A stretch of DNA of 64,000 nt from Clostridiales bacterium. Its GTDB lineage: Bacteria > Bacillota > Clostridia > Oscillospirales > Oscillospiraceae. This document shows positions 25,454 through 33,556 of the stretch, one piece after another (position 1 is the first letter of the stretch; the number at the start of each line of letters is the position of its first letter). The notes beneath the pieces are model-generated. The model searched no databases. It was not told where the DNA came from and saw nothing but the letters and a program-made list of their open reading frames with translations. The translations under genes and the position numbers were made by a program. The stretch covers positions 1-64,000 of the forward strand of contig DYCR01000003.1 in the NCBI GenBank assembly GCA_019418025.1, written 5' to 3'.

Positions 25454-26338
25454 ATGAAAAAGAGCATCGGGCGCAGCGGATTTATCACGTTATGCGTCGC
25501 TCCTGCGGTGATCCTGTTCACTGTATTTATGATCCTGCCTACATTAAATGTTTTCCGCATGTCCCTGTTCCAGAGGGGCGCTTACTCCCCCAACGAAACC
25601 TTTATCGGTCTGCAAAACTTCTCCATGCTGCTGAAGGATGCCCAGTTCATCCGATCCATGCAGAACACCATCATGCTGGTTGTTGTGGTCACCGTGATCA
25701 CATTTGGTTTTGCGGTGCTGTTCGCCGCAATTTTGACTCGTGAAAATATCAAGGGTCAGGGTTTTTTCCGGATCGTGTTCTACATCCCCAATATCCTGTC
25801 CATTGTTGTCATTTCCGGTATCTTCTCCGCCATCTACAAGCCCGAAAACGGCATGCTCAACAGCATCATCGGCCTGTTCACCGACATGACCGACCCCATC
25901 TTGTGGAAGGGTGAGAAGCTGGTCATGGTCAGTATCATCATCGCAATGATCTGGCAGGCCATCGGCTATTACATGGTCATGTACATGGCCTCTATGTCCA
26001 GTGTCCCCCAGAGCCTGTACGAAAGCGCAGGTCTGGACGGCGCAAGCCGCGTGACCCAGTTCTTCCAGATCACCATTCCCCTGATCTGGACCAATATCCG
26101 CACGACCCTGACATTCTTCATCATCTCCACCATCAACATGGCCTTCCTGTTTGTCAAGGCGATGACCGCAGGCGGCCCCAACGGTGCCTCCGAGGTGGCA
26201 CTGGGCTATATGTACGGTCAGAAGGATGCCGGTCTTTACGGCTACTCCATGGCAATCGGCGTGGTGATCTTCCTGTTCTCCTTTGCGCTTTCTGCACTGG
26301 TCAACAAGGCCACCAAGCGTGAAGTGCTGGAATTCTAA
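25454..26338 (+). CDS. Sugar ABC transporter permease (MsmF/UgpA type)
   Basis: A 294-residue protein with six predicted membrane segments and the BPD-transporter EAA loop (YESAGLDGASRVTQFFQITIPLI) that contacts the ATPase. AAAGGAG precedes the ATG at 25454. It pairs with the next permease to form the channel. Confidence 0.9.
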   Translation: MKKSIGRSGFITLCVAPAVILFTVFMILPTLNVFRMSLFQRGAYSPNETFIGLQNFSMLLKDAQFIRSMQNTIMLVVVVTVITFGFAVLFAAILTRENIKGQGFFRIVFYIPNILSIVVISGIFSAIYKPENGMLNSIIGLFTDMTDPILWKGEKLVMVSIIIAMIWQAIGYYMVMYMASMSSVPQSLYESAGLDGASRVTQFFQITIPLIWTNIRTTLTFFIISTINMAFLFVKAMTAGGPNGASEVALGYMYGQKDAGLYGYSMAIGVVIFLFSFALSALVNKATKREVLEF

Positions 26339-26350
26339 GGAGATTGCATT

Positions 26351-27238
26351 ATGAATAACAACAAAACTTATTCCGGGGATAAGCTCTACAAGTTCTTTAT
26401 CTATCTGGTCCTGATCCTTCTGGCTGTGTCCATCCTCGTGCCTGTGGCATGGGTGTTCATGGCATCGGTAAAGGAAAACACCGAATTTTACGGCAACCCC
26501 TGGACCCTGCCTGCCTCCTTTCATTGGCAGAACTTCGCAGAGGCATGGAACACCGCGAAAATGGGCGAGTACATGCTCAACTCCGTCTACGTCACCGCAC
26601 TGGCTCTGGCGATCCTGCTGGTGGTGGCACTGCCTGCCTCCTACTGCCTGTCCCGTTTCAAGTTCCGGGGGGCCAAGTTCCTCAACGGCGCATTCATGGC
26701 AGGCCTGTTCATCAACGTCAACTACATCGTCGTCCCCATCTTCCTGATGCTGCGGGACGGAGATGTGTGGGTAAAAAAGATGTTCGGCACCGCCTTCCTG
26801 CAAAACAACCTGACGATCCTCGCGCTTGTTTATGCATCCACGGCCCTGCCCTTCACCATTTATCTGCTCAGCGGCTACTTCGCCACCCTGCCCCACGATT
26901 TTGAAGAGGCCGCCTACATCGACGGTGCAGGCTACCACAAGACCATGCTGCAAATCATTTTCCCCATGGCAAAGCCCTCCATCGTCACGGTCATTTTGTT
27001 CAACTTCCTGTCGTTCTGGAATGAGTACATCATCTCCATGACCCTGATGAATTCTGCAAAGGCCGCCAAGACCCTGCCGGTGGGCCTGCTGAATCTGATG
27101 CAGGCACAGCAGTCTGCTGCAAACTACGGCCCCATGTATGCCGGTCTGGTCCTTGTCATGCTGCCCACGCTGATCCTCTATATCTGCGTGCAGAAAAATC
27201 TGACCAAGGGCATGACCGTCGGCGGTCTGAAAGGTTAA
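26351..27238 (+). CDS. Sugar ABC transporter permease (MsmG/UgpE type)
   Basis: A 295-residue protein with six membrane segments and an EAA loop (FEEAAYIDGAGYHKTMLQIIF). AAGGAG lies upstream and the gap to the first permease is 12 bases. It is the second half of the heterodimeric channel, probably for GNB/LNB. Confidence 0.9.
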   Translation: MNNNKTYSGDKLYKFFIYLVLILLAVSILVPVAWVFMASVKENTEFYGNPWTLPASFHWQNFAEAWNTAKMGEYMLNSVYVTALALAILLVVALPASYCLSRFKFRGAKFLNGAFMAGLFINVNYIVVPIFLMLRDGDVWVKKMFGTAFLQNNLTILALVYASTALPFTIYLLSGYFATLPHDFEEAAYIDGAGYHKTMLQIIFPMAKPSIVTVILFNFLSFWNEYIISMTLMNSAKAAKTLPVGLLNLMQAQQSAANYGPMYAGLVLVMLPTLILYICVQKNLTKGMTVGGLKG

Positions 27239-27247
27239 GGTGATCCC

Positions 27248-27436
27248 ATGCAACAGTTTTTGAAAGAACATACCGCGCTGCGCATCACATTGATCGCGCT
27301 GACCTTTGTTCTGGGCATGTTTCTGGTCTTTAAGGGCTGGAAAATGACCGGACAGCTCAACGGACTTCTGATCATGCTGGGCGGCGTCGCATCTTTGGTG
27401 CTTTCCCTCTACATTTACAACAAGCCTTTTCAATAA
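27248..27436 (+). CDS. Small two-pass membrane protein of the transporter operon
   Basis: A 62-residue protein: a short charged N-terminus and two hydrophobic helices (about 12-30 and 38-55) joined by a KGWKMTGQLNG loop. It lies nine bases after the second permease and 30 before the phosphorylase gene, with AAGGTG as ribosome site. Similar tiny proteins accompany sugar ABC permeases in other Firmicutes (possibly the DUF6903 type). The function is unknown; an accessory role in transporter assembly is a guess. Confidence 0.7.
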   Translation: MQQFLKEHTALRITLIALTFVLGMFLVFKGWKMTGQLNGLLIMLGGVASLVLSLYIYNKPFQ

Positions 27437-27466
27437 CGAAATCCAACGTAAGCAAGGAGAATACTT

Positions 27467-29629
27467 ATGAGCAACAAGAAAATGGGCCGGGTGACCATCC
27501 CCACGGATCTGGATGTGGTCCCCGAAACACTGGAAATCATGAAGCGCTGGGGCGCAGATGCCATCCGTGACTGCGACGGCACCGACTTCCCTGCCGAGCT
27601 GCAAAATCAGGATGCAAAGATCTACTCCACCTACTACACCACCCGCAAGGACAACGCATGGGCAAAGGCCAACCCCGACGAGGTCCAGCAGTGCTACATC
27701 ATGACCGGATTCCACACCGCCACCGGCGACAGCCTGCGGATCAAGCTGATGCAGGGCATCTCCCCCGAGCTGATAGAGGTCAACACCCGTGACGATATCA
27801 AGCGTTGGTGGGAGGTCATGGACCGCACCACCGGCGAGCCTGTCAGCACCGACAAGTGGCACTATGATGCGCAGGACGGCTGCGTGGTTCTGGAGCAGCC
27901 CGATGCCTTCCACGAGTACACGGTGGCATTCCTTGCCTACCTGATCTGGGACCCTGTCCACATGTACAATGCCGTCACCAACAACTGGCAGAACTTCGAG
28001 CATCAGATCACCTTTGACGTCCGCCAGCCCAAGACCCACAAGTTCACCATGGAGCGTCTGCGCAAGTTCATCGCAGAGCATCCCTATGTCAATGTCATCC
28101 GCTACACCACCTTCTTCCATCAGTTCACCCTGATGTTTGACGAGCTGAAGCGTGAGAAATTCGTGGACTGGTACGGCTATTCTGCCTCTGTTTCCCCCTA
28201 TATTCTGGAGCAGTTTGAGCAGGAGGTCGGCTACAAGTTCCGTCCTGAGTTCATCGTGGATCAGGGCTACTACAACAACCAGTACCGGGTCCCCACCAAG
28301 GAGTTCAAGGACTTCCAGGCCTTCCAGAGAAGAGAAGTGGCAAAGCTTGCCAAGGAAATGGTGGACATCACCCACGAGCTGGGCAAGGAAGCCATGATGT
28401 TCCTGGGCGACCACTGGATTGGCATGGAGCCGTTCATGGAGGAGTGGAAGGGCATCGGCATGGATGCCGTGGTCGGCTCCGTGGGCAACGGCAGCACCCT
28501 GCGCCTGATCTCCGACATCCCCGGCGTCAAGTACACCGAGGGACGGTTCCTGCCCTACTTCTTCCCCGACACCTTCCACGAGGGCGGCGACCCCGTCAAG
28601 GAAGCCAAGGAGAACTGGGTCACGGCTCGCCGGGCCATCCTGCGCAAGCCCATCGACCGCATCGGCTACGGCGGCTACCTGAAGCTGGCTCTGGAATTCC
28701 CCGACTTCATCGACTACATCGAGTCCGTCTGCAACGAGTTCCGTGAGCTGTACGAAAACATCAAGGGCACCACCCCCTACTGCGTCAAGACCGTTGCCGT
28801 GCTGAACAGCTGGGGCAAAATGCGGGCTTGGGGCTGCCACATGGTCCACCACGCCCTGTACCAGAAGCAGAACTACTCCTACGCAGGCGTCATCGAGGCC
28901 CTGTCCGGCGCACCCTTCGATGTGAAGTTCATCTCCTTCGACGATATCCGGAAGGACCCCAAGATCCTCGATGCCATCGATGTCATCATCAACGTCGGTG
29001 ACGGCGACACCGCCCACACCGGCGGCGCAGAGTGGGAAGATCCCGCCATCTCCACCGCCATCCGCGGCTTCGTCCACAACGGCGGCGGCTTCATCGGCGT
29101 GGGCGAGCCCACCGGCCACCAGTATCAGGGCCATTACCTGCAGCTGAGCAATGTTCTGGGCGTTGAGAAGGAGACCGGCTTCACCCTGAACTACGACAAG
29201 TACAACTGGACCGAGCAGGGCGGCCACTTCATTCTGGCCGATGCCAAGCAGGGTGTCGATTTCGGCGAGGGCATGAAGAACATCTATGCGCTGCCCGATG
29301 CACAGATCCTGTGCCAGAAGGACAAGGAAGTCCAGATGGCTGTCAACAGCTTCGGCGACGGCCGCAGCGTCTACATCTCCGGCCTGCCCTACTCCTTCGC
29401 AAACAGCCGTGTGCTGTACCGTGCGATCCTGTGGGCCGCTCACGGCGAGGAGGAGCTGAACAAGTGGTTCTCCACCAACTACAACGTGGAGGTACACGCA
29501 TTCGTGAAAAACGGCAAGTACTGTGTGGTCAACAACACCTACGAGCCCCAGTCCACCACCGTTTACACCGACAAGGGTTCCTTCCAGCTGGATCTTGCCG
29601 CAAACGAGATCAAGTGGTACGAGATCTGA
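27467..29629 (+). CDS. lnpA: Galacto-N-biose/lacto-N-biose phosphorylase (GH112)
   Basis: A 720-residue enzyme covering the full GH112 length: N-terminal TIM barrel with MFLGDHWIG (general acid Asp315), central GATase-like domain (INVGDGDTAHTGGAEWEDP) and C-terminal beta domain. It phosphorolyses galactosyl-beta-1,3-N-acetylhexosamines, from mucin cores and milk oligosaccharides, to galactose 1-phosphate and GlcNAc or GalNAc in the cytoplasm. AAGGAG precedes the ATG. As the last gene of the ABC operon it acts directly on the imported sugar. The N-acetylhexosamine kinase for the next step is at 38546-39670. Confidence 0.94.
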   Translation: MSNKKMGRVTIPTDLDVVPETLEIMKRWGADAIRDCDGTDFPAELQNQDAKIYSTYYTTRKDNAWAKANPDEVQQCYIMTGFHTATGDSLRIKLMQGISPELIEVNTRDDIKRWWEVMDRTTGEPVSTDKWHYDAQDGCVVLEQPDAFHEYTVAFLAYLIWDPVHMYNAVTNNWQNFEHQITFDVRQPKTHKFTMERLRKFIAEHPYVNVIRYTTFFHQFTLMFDELKREKFVDWYGYSASVSPYILEQFEQEVGYKFRPEFIVDQGYYNNQYRVPTKEFKDFQAFQRREVAKLAKEMVDITHELGKEAMMFLGDHWIGMEPFMEEWKGIGMDAVVGSVGNGSTLRLISDIPGVKYTEGRFLPYFFPDTFHEGGDPVKEAKENWVTARRAILRKPIDRIGYGGYLKLALEFPDFIDYIESVCNEFRELYENIKGTTPYCVKTVAVLNSWGKMRAWGCHMVHHALYQKQNYSYAGVIEALSGAPFDVKFISFDDIRKDPKILDAIDVIINVGDGDTAHTGGAEWEDPAISTAIRGFVHNGGGFIGVGEPTGHQYQGHYLQLSNVLGVEKETGFTLNYDKYNWTEQGGHFILADAKQGVDFGEGMKNIYALPDAQILCQKDKEVQMAVNSFGDGRSVYISGLPYSFANSRVLYRAILWAAHGEEELNKWFSTNYNVEVHAFVKNGKYCVVNNTYEPQSTTVYTDKGSFQLDLAANEIKWYEI

Positions 29630-29651
29630 TTGGCAAAACATCATAAGAAAC

Positions 29652-29684
29652 AAACACCGCCCTGTATTGCACAGGGCGGTGTTT
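29652..29684 (+). terminator. Terminator of the lnpA operon, left flank of copy 4
   Basis: A 14-bp stem (29652-29665 with 29671-29684) ending in TTT. Unlike the other copies, its sequence does not match the hairpin on the far side of the repeat. Confidence 0.8.
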
Positions 29685-29882
29685 CAGTGTGTCAAAAAGT
29701 CTCACAGAGTTTGCCGCTTGAGCGGCAAAAAAGACCAAATCATTTTCCACGGGGGCGTGTACCTCGGGGAAAATACATATCAGCCTGAGAGTGTGGAATT
29801 TGTCCGTCATTGACGGACAAATTATGCGCGGGTCAGGCTGCAAAAATGCCCGAAAACCCTAAGAGGGTTTTCGGGCAGACTG
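29685..29882 (-). repeat. Structured dispersed repeat, copy 4
   Basis: On the minus strand it shows H1 (TGCCCGAAAACCC stem followed by TTTTT), H2 with TTTGTCCGTCA/TGACGGACAAA, H3 ATTTTCCCC/GGAAAAT and H4 TTTGCCGCT/AGCGGCAAA. It lies between the convergent lnpA and flavodiiron genes, with two unrelated terminators on its sides. Confidence 0.88.
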
Positions 29883-29917
29883 AAAGCCGGACAGCATGCA
29901 TCATGCTGTCCGGCTTT
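29883..29917 (-). terminator. Terminator of the flavodiiron gene, right flank of copy 4
   Basis: A 16-bp perfect stem AAAGCCGGACAGCATG/CATGCTGTCCGGCTTT just past the flavodiiron stop codon. Confidence 0.85.
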
Positions 29918-29933
29918 TGTTAGGAAGGCTTGA

Positions 29934-31727
29934 TCACAGGGGGGAGAAGTCGCTTGCACCGTGCTTGCACAGGGGGCAGATGAAGTCCTCGGGAAGCTCG
30001 TCGCCCTCGTAGATATATCCGCAGATGTCGCAGACGAAGCCCTTCTTGTCGGTGTCGGGCTTGGGCTTGACATTGCTCTGGTAGTAGGTGTAGGTCATGG
30101 TCTCCCGATCAGACAGGACGGCACTCTCGGTGACATCGCAGATGAACATGGTATGGGTACCCAGATCCACCGTGTCGATGACCTTGGCGGAGATATAGCC
30201 GTTGGCATACTTGGTCATGAATTGCAGACCGTTGCTGGAACGGTGAGAATAGTTGAAGTTTGCAAACTTATCGGTATCTCTGCCGGACTGGAAGCCGAAC
30301 TGCTGGAAGATGTTGAAGGGTGCATCCTGAGACAGGGTGCAGACGTTCAGCAGGCCGGTCTTTTGGATGGTCTCGCAGGAATAGTTGCGCTTGTTGATGT
30401 TGACCGCAATGCGGAAGGGGGTGTCGGTCAGCTGGGTGACGGTGTTGCAGATGAAGCCGTTGTCTCTGGTGCCGTCGTTGGAGGTGACCACATACAGGCC
30501 GTAGCCGATCTTGAACAGAGCGGTGGGGTCCACATTGTTCTCCTCCACGTTGTCCGGCGCACGGTAGGTAGCAGTCAGCTCCTGAGCCAGATCGATCAGC
30601 TTCTGGGTGGTCTCCTCGGTGAGGGCAGACCAGATGGTCACGTTGTTCTTGGCAAAGATCATGTCCTTGCCGCCCTCCAGTGCCTTCTTCATCAGCTTGG
30701 CGGCCTGAGGTGCCCAAGAGCCGTTTTCCACAAAGGCAACGGTGCGGTTCTGGAAGTTGCGCTCGGCCAGATGATCGACAAAGGTTTTCATATAGGGGAA
30801 AATATCTGCATTGTAGGTCGTGGTCGCCAGAACCAGCTTGTCATAGCAGAATGCGGCGCTGACCGCAGCGGCCATGTCATCTCTTGCCAGATCATAGCAC
30901 TCGACAACGGGGGCGCCGGAGTTTCTCAGCTCCTCGCACAGCAGATCAACGGCTGTCTTGGTGTGGCCGTAAACAGAGGTATAACATACGCACACGCCCT
31001 CTTTTTCCGAGCGGTAGCTGGACCAGATATCGTAAAGGTTCAGGTAGTAGCCCAGATTCTCGGTCAGCACGGGTCCGTGCAGGGGGCAGATGGTGGCGAT
31101 ATCCAGAGCCGCAGCCTTCTTCAGCACGTTCTGGACCTGCTTGCCGTACTTGCCGACGATGCCGATATAGTATCTTCTTGCCTCGTCTACCCAGTCCTCC
31201 TCCACATCCAGGGCGCCGAACTTGCCGAAGCCGTCAGCGGAGAACAGGATCTTATCCGTGGATTCATAGGTCATGATGACCTCAGGCCAGTGGACCATGG
31301 GTGCATAGACGAAATTCAGGGTGTGGTGGCCCAGCTCCAGAGTGTCGCCCTCGTAGACCTCCAGAGTGTTGTCCAGCTTGATGCCGGGGAAGAACTGCTG
31401 CATGATGATGAAGGTCTTACATTGACCCACAAGGGTTACGTCAGGGTATTTGTTCACAAAGGCCTTGATCGCGCCGGCATGGTCCGGCTCCATGTGCTGC
31501 ACGACCAGATAATCGGGCTTGCGATCCTCAAGGACCAGATCGATGTTGGCCAGCCACAGCTCGACCTTATGCTGGTCTACGGTGTCCATGACTGCGATCT
31601 TGTCGTCCATGATCACGTAAGAGTTGTATGCAATGCCGTTGGGCACAACATACTGGCCCTCGAAAAGGTCTACATCATGATCGTTGACACCGACATAGTA
31701 GACGCTCTGTGTAACATTTTTACTCAT
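29934..31727 (-). CDS. Flavodiiron protein fused to flavin reductase and rubredoxin domains
   Basis: A protein of about 597 residues with four modules: metallo-beta-lactamase diiron domain (HMEPDH at 78-83 supplies His78, Glu80, Asp82 and His83), flavodoxin domain (VCYTSVYGHTKTAVD), flavin-reductase domain (about 405-545) and C-terminal rubredoxin (CDICG and CPLCK). This fusion passes electrons from NAD(P)H through rubredoxin and FMN to the diiron site, reducing oxygen to water or NO to N2O, protecting an anaerobe. The start is ATG at 31727, with AGGAGG seven bases upstream. It is monocistronic with its own promoter. Confidence 0.92.
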   Translation of the reverse strand: MSKNVTQSVYYVGVNDHDVDLFEGQYVVPNGIAYNSYVIMDDKIAVMDTVDQHKVELWLANIDLVLEDRKPDYLVVQHMEPDHAGAIKAFVNKYPDVTLVGQCKTFIIMQQFFPGIKLDNTLEVYEGDTLELGHHTLNFVYAPMVHWPEVIMTYESTDKILFSADGFGKFGALDVEEDWVDEARRYYIGIVGKYGKQVQNVLKKAAALDIATICPLHGPVLTENLGYYLNLYDIWSSYRSEKEGVCVCYTSVYGHTKTAVDLLCEELRNSGAPVVECYDLARDDMAAAVSAAFCYDKLVLATTTYNADIFPYMKTFVDHLAERNFQNRTVAFVENGSWAPQAAKLMKKALEGGKDMIFAKNNVTIWSALTEETTQKLIDLAQELTATYRAPDNVEENNVDPTALFKIGYGLYVVTSNDGTRDNGFICNTVTQLTDTPFRIAVNINKRNYSCETIQKTGLLNVCTLSQDAPFNIFQQFGFQSGRDTDKFANFNYSHRSSNGLQFMTKYANGYISAKVIDTVDLGTHTMFICDVTESAVLSDRETMTYTYYQSNVKPKPDTDKKGFVCDICGYIYEGDELPEDFICPLCKHGASDFSPL

Positions 31728-31780
31728 TGATAAGCCTCCTAAATTCATTGGTAGAGCATGTAATTTCGAATGCTGAACTT

Positions 31781-31809
31781 ATACTAGCATAGATAGGGTC
31801 AGTTTTCAA
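31781..31809 (-). promoter_or_regulatory. Promoter of the flavodiiron gene
   Basis: TTGAAA (31804-31809) lies 17 bases from TAGTAT (31781-31786) on the minus strand, giving a leader of about 47 bases. Confidence 0.6.
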
Positions 31810-31923
31810 CTGTGATTCCATACAAATATATCGATACTAAAAGGCATTTTATATATGAAAATTGGGAAATATTGCACAATGTTTGAGCTATCTGTAAAAT
31901 ATCGAGAATTCTGTCGGGATTTG

Positions 31924-31952
31924 TTGACTTTTCCCCTGTAATGTGTTACGCT
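31924..31952 (+). promoter_or_regulatory. Promoter ahead of the purine riboswitch
   Basis: TTGACT (31924-31929) lies 17 bases from TACGCT (31947-31952). Transcription would start about 14 bases before the aptamer P1 helix. Confidence 0.55.
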
Positions 31953-31972
31953 TTTGTTACAGATAAATAAAC

Positions 31973-32038
31973 GCTGATATAAATTTGGATATATGGCCCA
32001 AATGTTTCTACCGTACAGCCACAGGTACGACTATTAGC
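31973..32038 (+). ncRNA. Purine (guanine-type) riboswitch aptamer
   Basis: P1 pairs 31973-31979 with 32032-32038 (one G-T wobble). TATAA, the P2 arms ATTTGG/CCAAAT, the invariant J2/3 core GTTTCTACC (32004-32012), P3 and GACTAT in J3/1 follow in order. The C in GACTAT, equivalent to position 74, predicts guanine or hypoxanthine rather than adenine. U51 is canonical, which argues against the 2'-deoxyguanosine class. L2 is two bases longer than GATATGG, and L3 (AGCCACAG) lacks the usual UAAA but keeps the CC that kisses GG in L2. It sits upstream of a nucleoside-type ABC transporter. Confidence 0.87.
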
Positions 32039-32087
32039 AGATTTGACACGTTTTTCCGGAAAAGGTGTCGGATTTTCTATTTCGGTG

Positions 32088-32126
32088 GCAGGTTTAAGTG
32101 ATTAAGCCTGCTTTTTCTTTTTTGTT
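32088..32126 (+). terminator. Riboswitch expression-platform terminator
   Basis: GCAGGTTTAA pairs with TTAAGCCTGC around GTGA and is followed by a 15-base T-rich tract, a strong intrinsic terminator between aptamer and gene. A weaker hairpin (GACAC/GTGTC) lies at about 32045-32069. Purine binding presumably favours termination. Confidence 0.75.
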
Positions 32127-32227
32127 TTGCCCTTGGCTGTGCGTCCCCCGCAGGAAGAGACAGGCCCTGCCGTATCCGGCGTCCTTTGTTTCATATCAGC
32201 AAAAAACAATGCTACGGAGGCAACGAA

Positions 32228-33457
32228 ATGAAAAAGTTTACCGCAATGCTGTTGGTCGTGTTCCTTGTGATGGGTCTGTTCGCAGGCTGCGCAGGCGATC
32301 CCTCTGAAACCGCTCCCGACGGCCAGACCACCGCCGCAAAGGACATCAAGGTCGGCTTCATCTTCCTGCACGACGAAAACTCCACCTACGACAAGAACTT
32401 CATCGACGCAGCCAACCGCGTGAAGGAGGCACTGGGTCTTTCCGACGATCAGGTTTTCTTCAAGACCAACATCCCCGAGAGCAACGAATGCTACGAGGCT
32501 GCTGCGGATCTGGCTGACCGGGGCTGCAATGTGGTTTTTGCCGACAGCTTCGGTCACGAGCCCTTCATGGCTCAGGCCGCTCAGGAATACCCCGAGGTTC
32601 AGTTCTGCCACGCAACCGGCACCACTGCACACACTGCAGGCATCCCCAACCTGCACAACGCCTTTGCCTCCATCTATGAGGGCCGCTATCTGGCCGGCAT
32701 TGCCGCAGGCATGAAGCTCAACGAAATGATCGAAAAGGGCGAATTCACCGCCGAGGAGGCAAAGATCGGCTACGTTGGCGCATTCACCTATGCCGAGGTC
32801 ATCTCCGGCTACACATCCTTCTTCCTGGGCGCACGCTCCGTCTGCCCCAGTGTGACCATGGAGGTCCAGTTCACCGGCAGCTGGTACGACGAGACTGCCG
32901 AAAAAGAGGCCGCCAACACACTGATCAACCGGGGCTGCAAGCTGATCAGCCAGCATGCCGACTCCATGGGCGCCCCCACTGCCTGTGAATCCGCCGGCGT
33001 TCCCAACGTTTCCTACAACGGCAGCACCGTGGCCGCCTGCCCCAACACCTTCATCGTATCCTCCAGCATCAACTGGGCTCCCTACTTCACCTACATGATC
33101 GAATCTGTCATGAACGGCACCGAGATCGCTGCCGACTGGTGCAAGGGCATGGGCGACGAGGCCGTTGTCCTGTCTGAGCTGAACGAGAAGGCCGCCGCTG
33201 CCGGCACCGCAGAAAAGCTGGAGGAGGCAAAGGCAAAGCTGATCTCCGGCGAGCTGCACGTGTTCGACACCGCCACCTTCACCGTAGACGGAAAGACCGT
33301 GGAGTCCTTCCTTGCAGACGTGGACACCGATCCTGACTACACCCCCGACACCGAGGTGGTCAGCGACGGCTACTTCCATGAGTCTGAGATGCGCGCCGCT
33401 CCCTACTTCACTTTGGATGTGGACGGCATCACTCTGCTGAACAAGGCATTTGCATAA
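32228..33457 (+). CDS. BMP-family nucleoside-binding lipoprotein
   Basis: A 409-residue protein with a lipoprotein signal ending LFAGC (Cys21), then a BMP/PnrA-like domain (KVGFIFLHDENSTYDKNF; VFADSFGHEPF; IGYVGAFTYAEVISGYTSFFLGAR). The family binds purine nucleosides for ABC import. ACGGAGG lies seven bases before ATG. It is the first gene after the purine riboswitch, so its substrate is most likely a purine nucleoside such as guanosine or inosine. Confidence 0.92.
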   Translation: MKKFTAMLLVVFLVMGLFAGCAGDPSETAPDGQTTAAKDIKVGFIFLHDENSTYDKNFIDAANRVKEALGLSDDQVFFKTNIPESNECYEAAADLADRGCNVVFADSFGHEPFMAQAAQEYPEVQFCHATGTTAHTAGIPNLHNAFASIYEGRYLAGIAAGMKLNEMIEKGEFTAEEAKIGYVGAFTYAEVISGYTSFFLGARSVCPSVTMEVQFTGSWYDETAEKEAANTLINRGCKLISQHADSMGAPTACESAGVPNVSYNGSTVAACPNTFIVSSSINWAPYFTYMIESVMNGTEIAADWCKGMGDEAVVLSELNEKAAAAGTAEKLEEAKAKLISGELHVFDTATFTVDGKTVESFLADVDTDPDYTPDTEVVSDGYFHESEMRAAPYFTLDVDGITLLNKAFA

Positions 33458-33472
33458 GCAACGAAATCGATC

Positions 33473-33508
33473 AGGGCGAGGTGAGCTGCCTCGCCCTACA
33501 TTTCTTTT
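33473..33508 (+). terminator. Attenuator hairpin in the nucleoside transporter operon
   Basis: AGGGCGAGG/CCTCGCCCT with a seven-base loop followed by a T-rich tract, between the binding protein and ATPase genes. Confidence 0.65.
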
Positions 33509-33556
33509 TACCATACCACAAAAAGCAATCTACTTTGCGAAACAGGAGTGTAAACA

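Noticed and set aside
25544..29653. A 1,369-codon open frame antisense to the sugar ABC operon and phosphorylase
   Set aside because: It spans four real genes with clear ribosome sites and domains on the other strand; its composition is that of an antisense frame.
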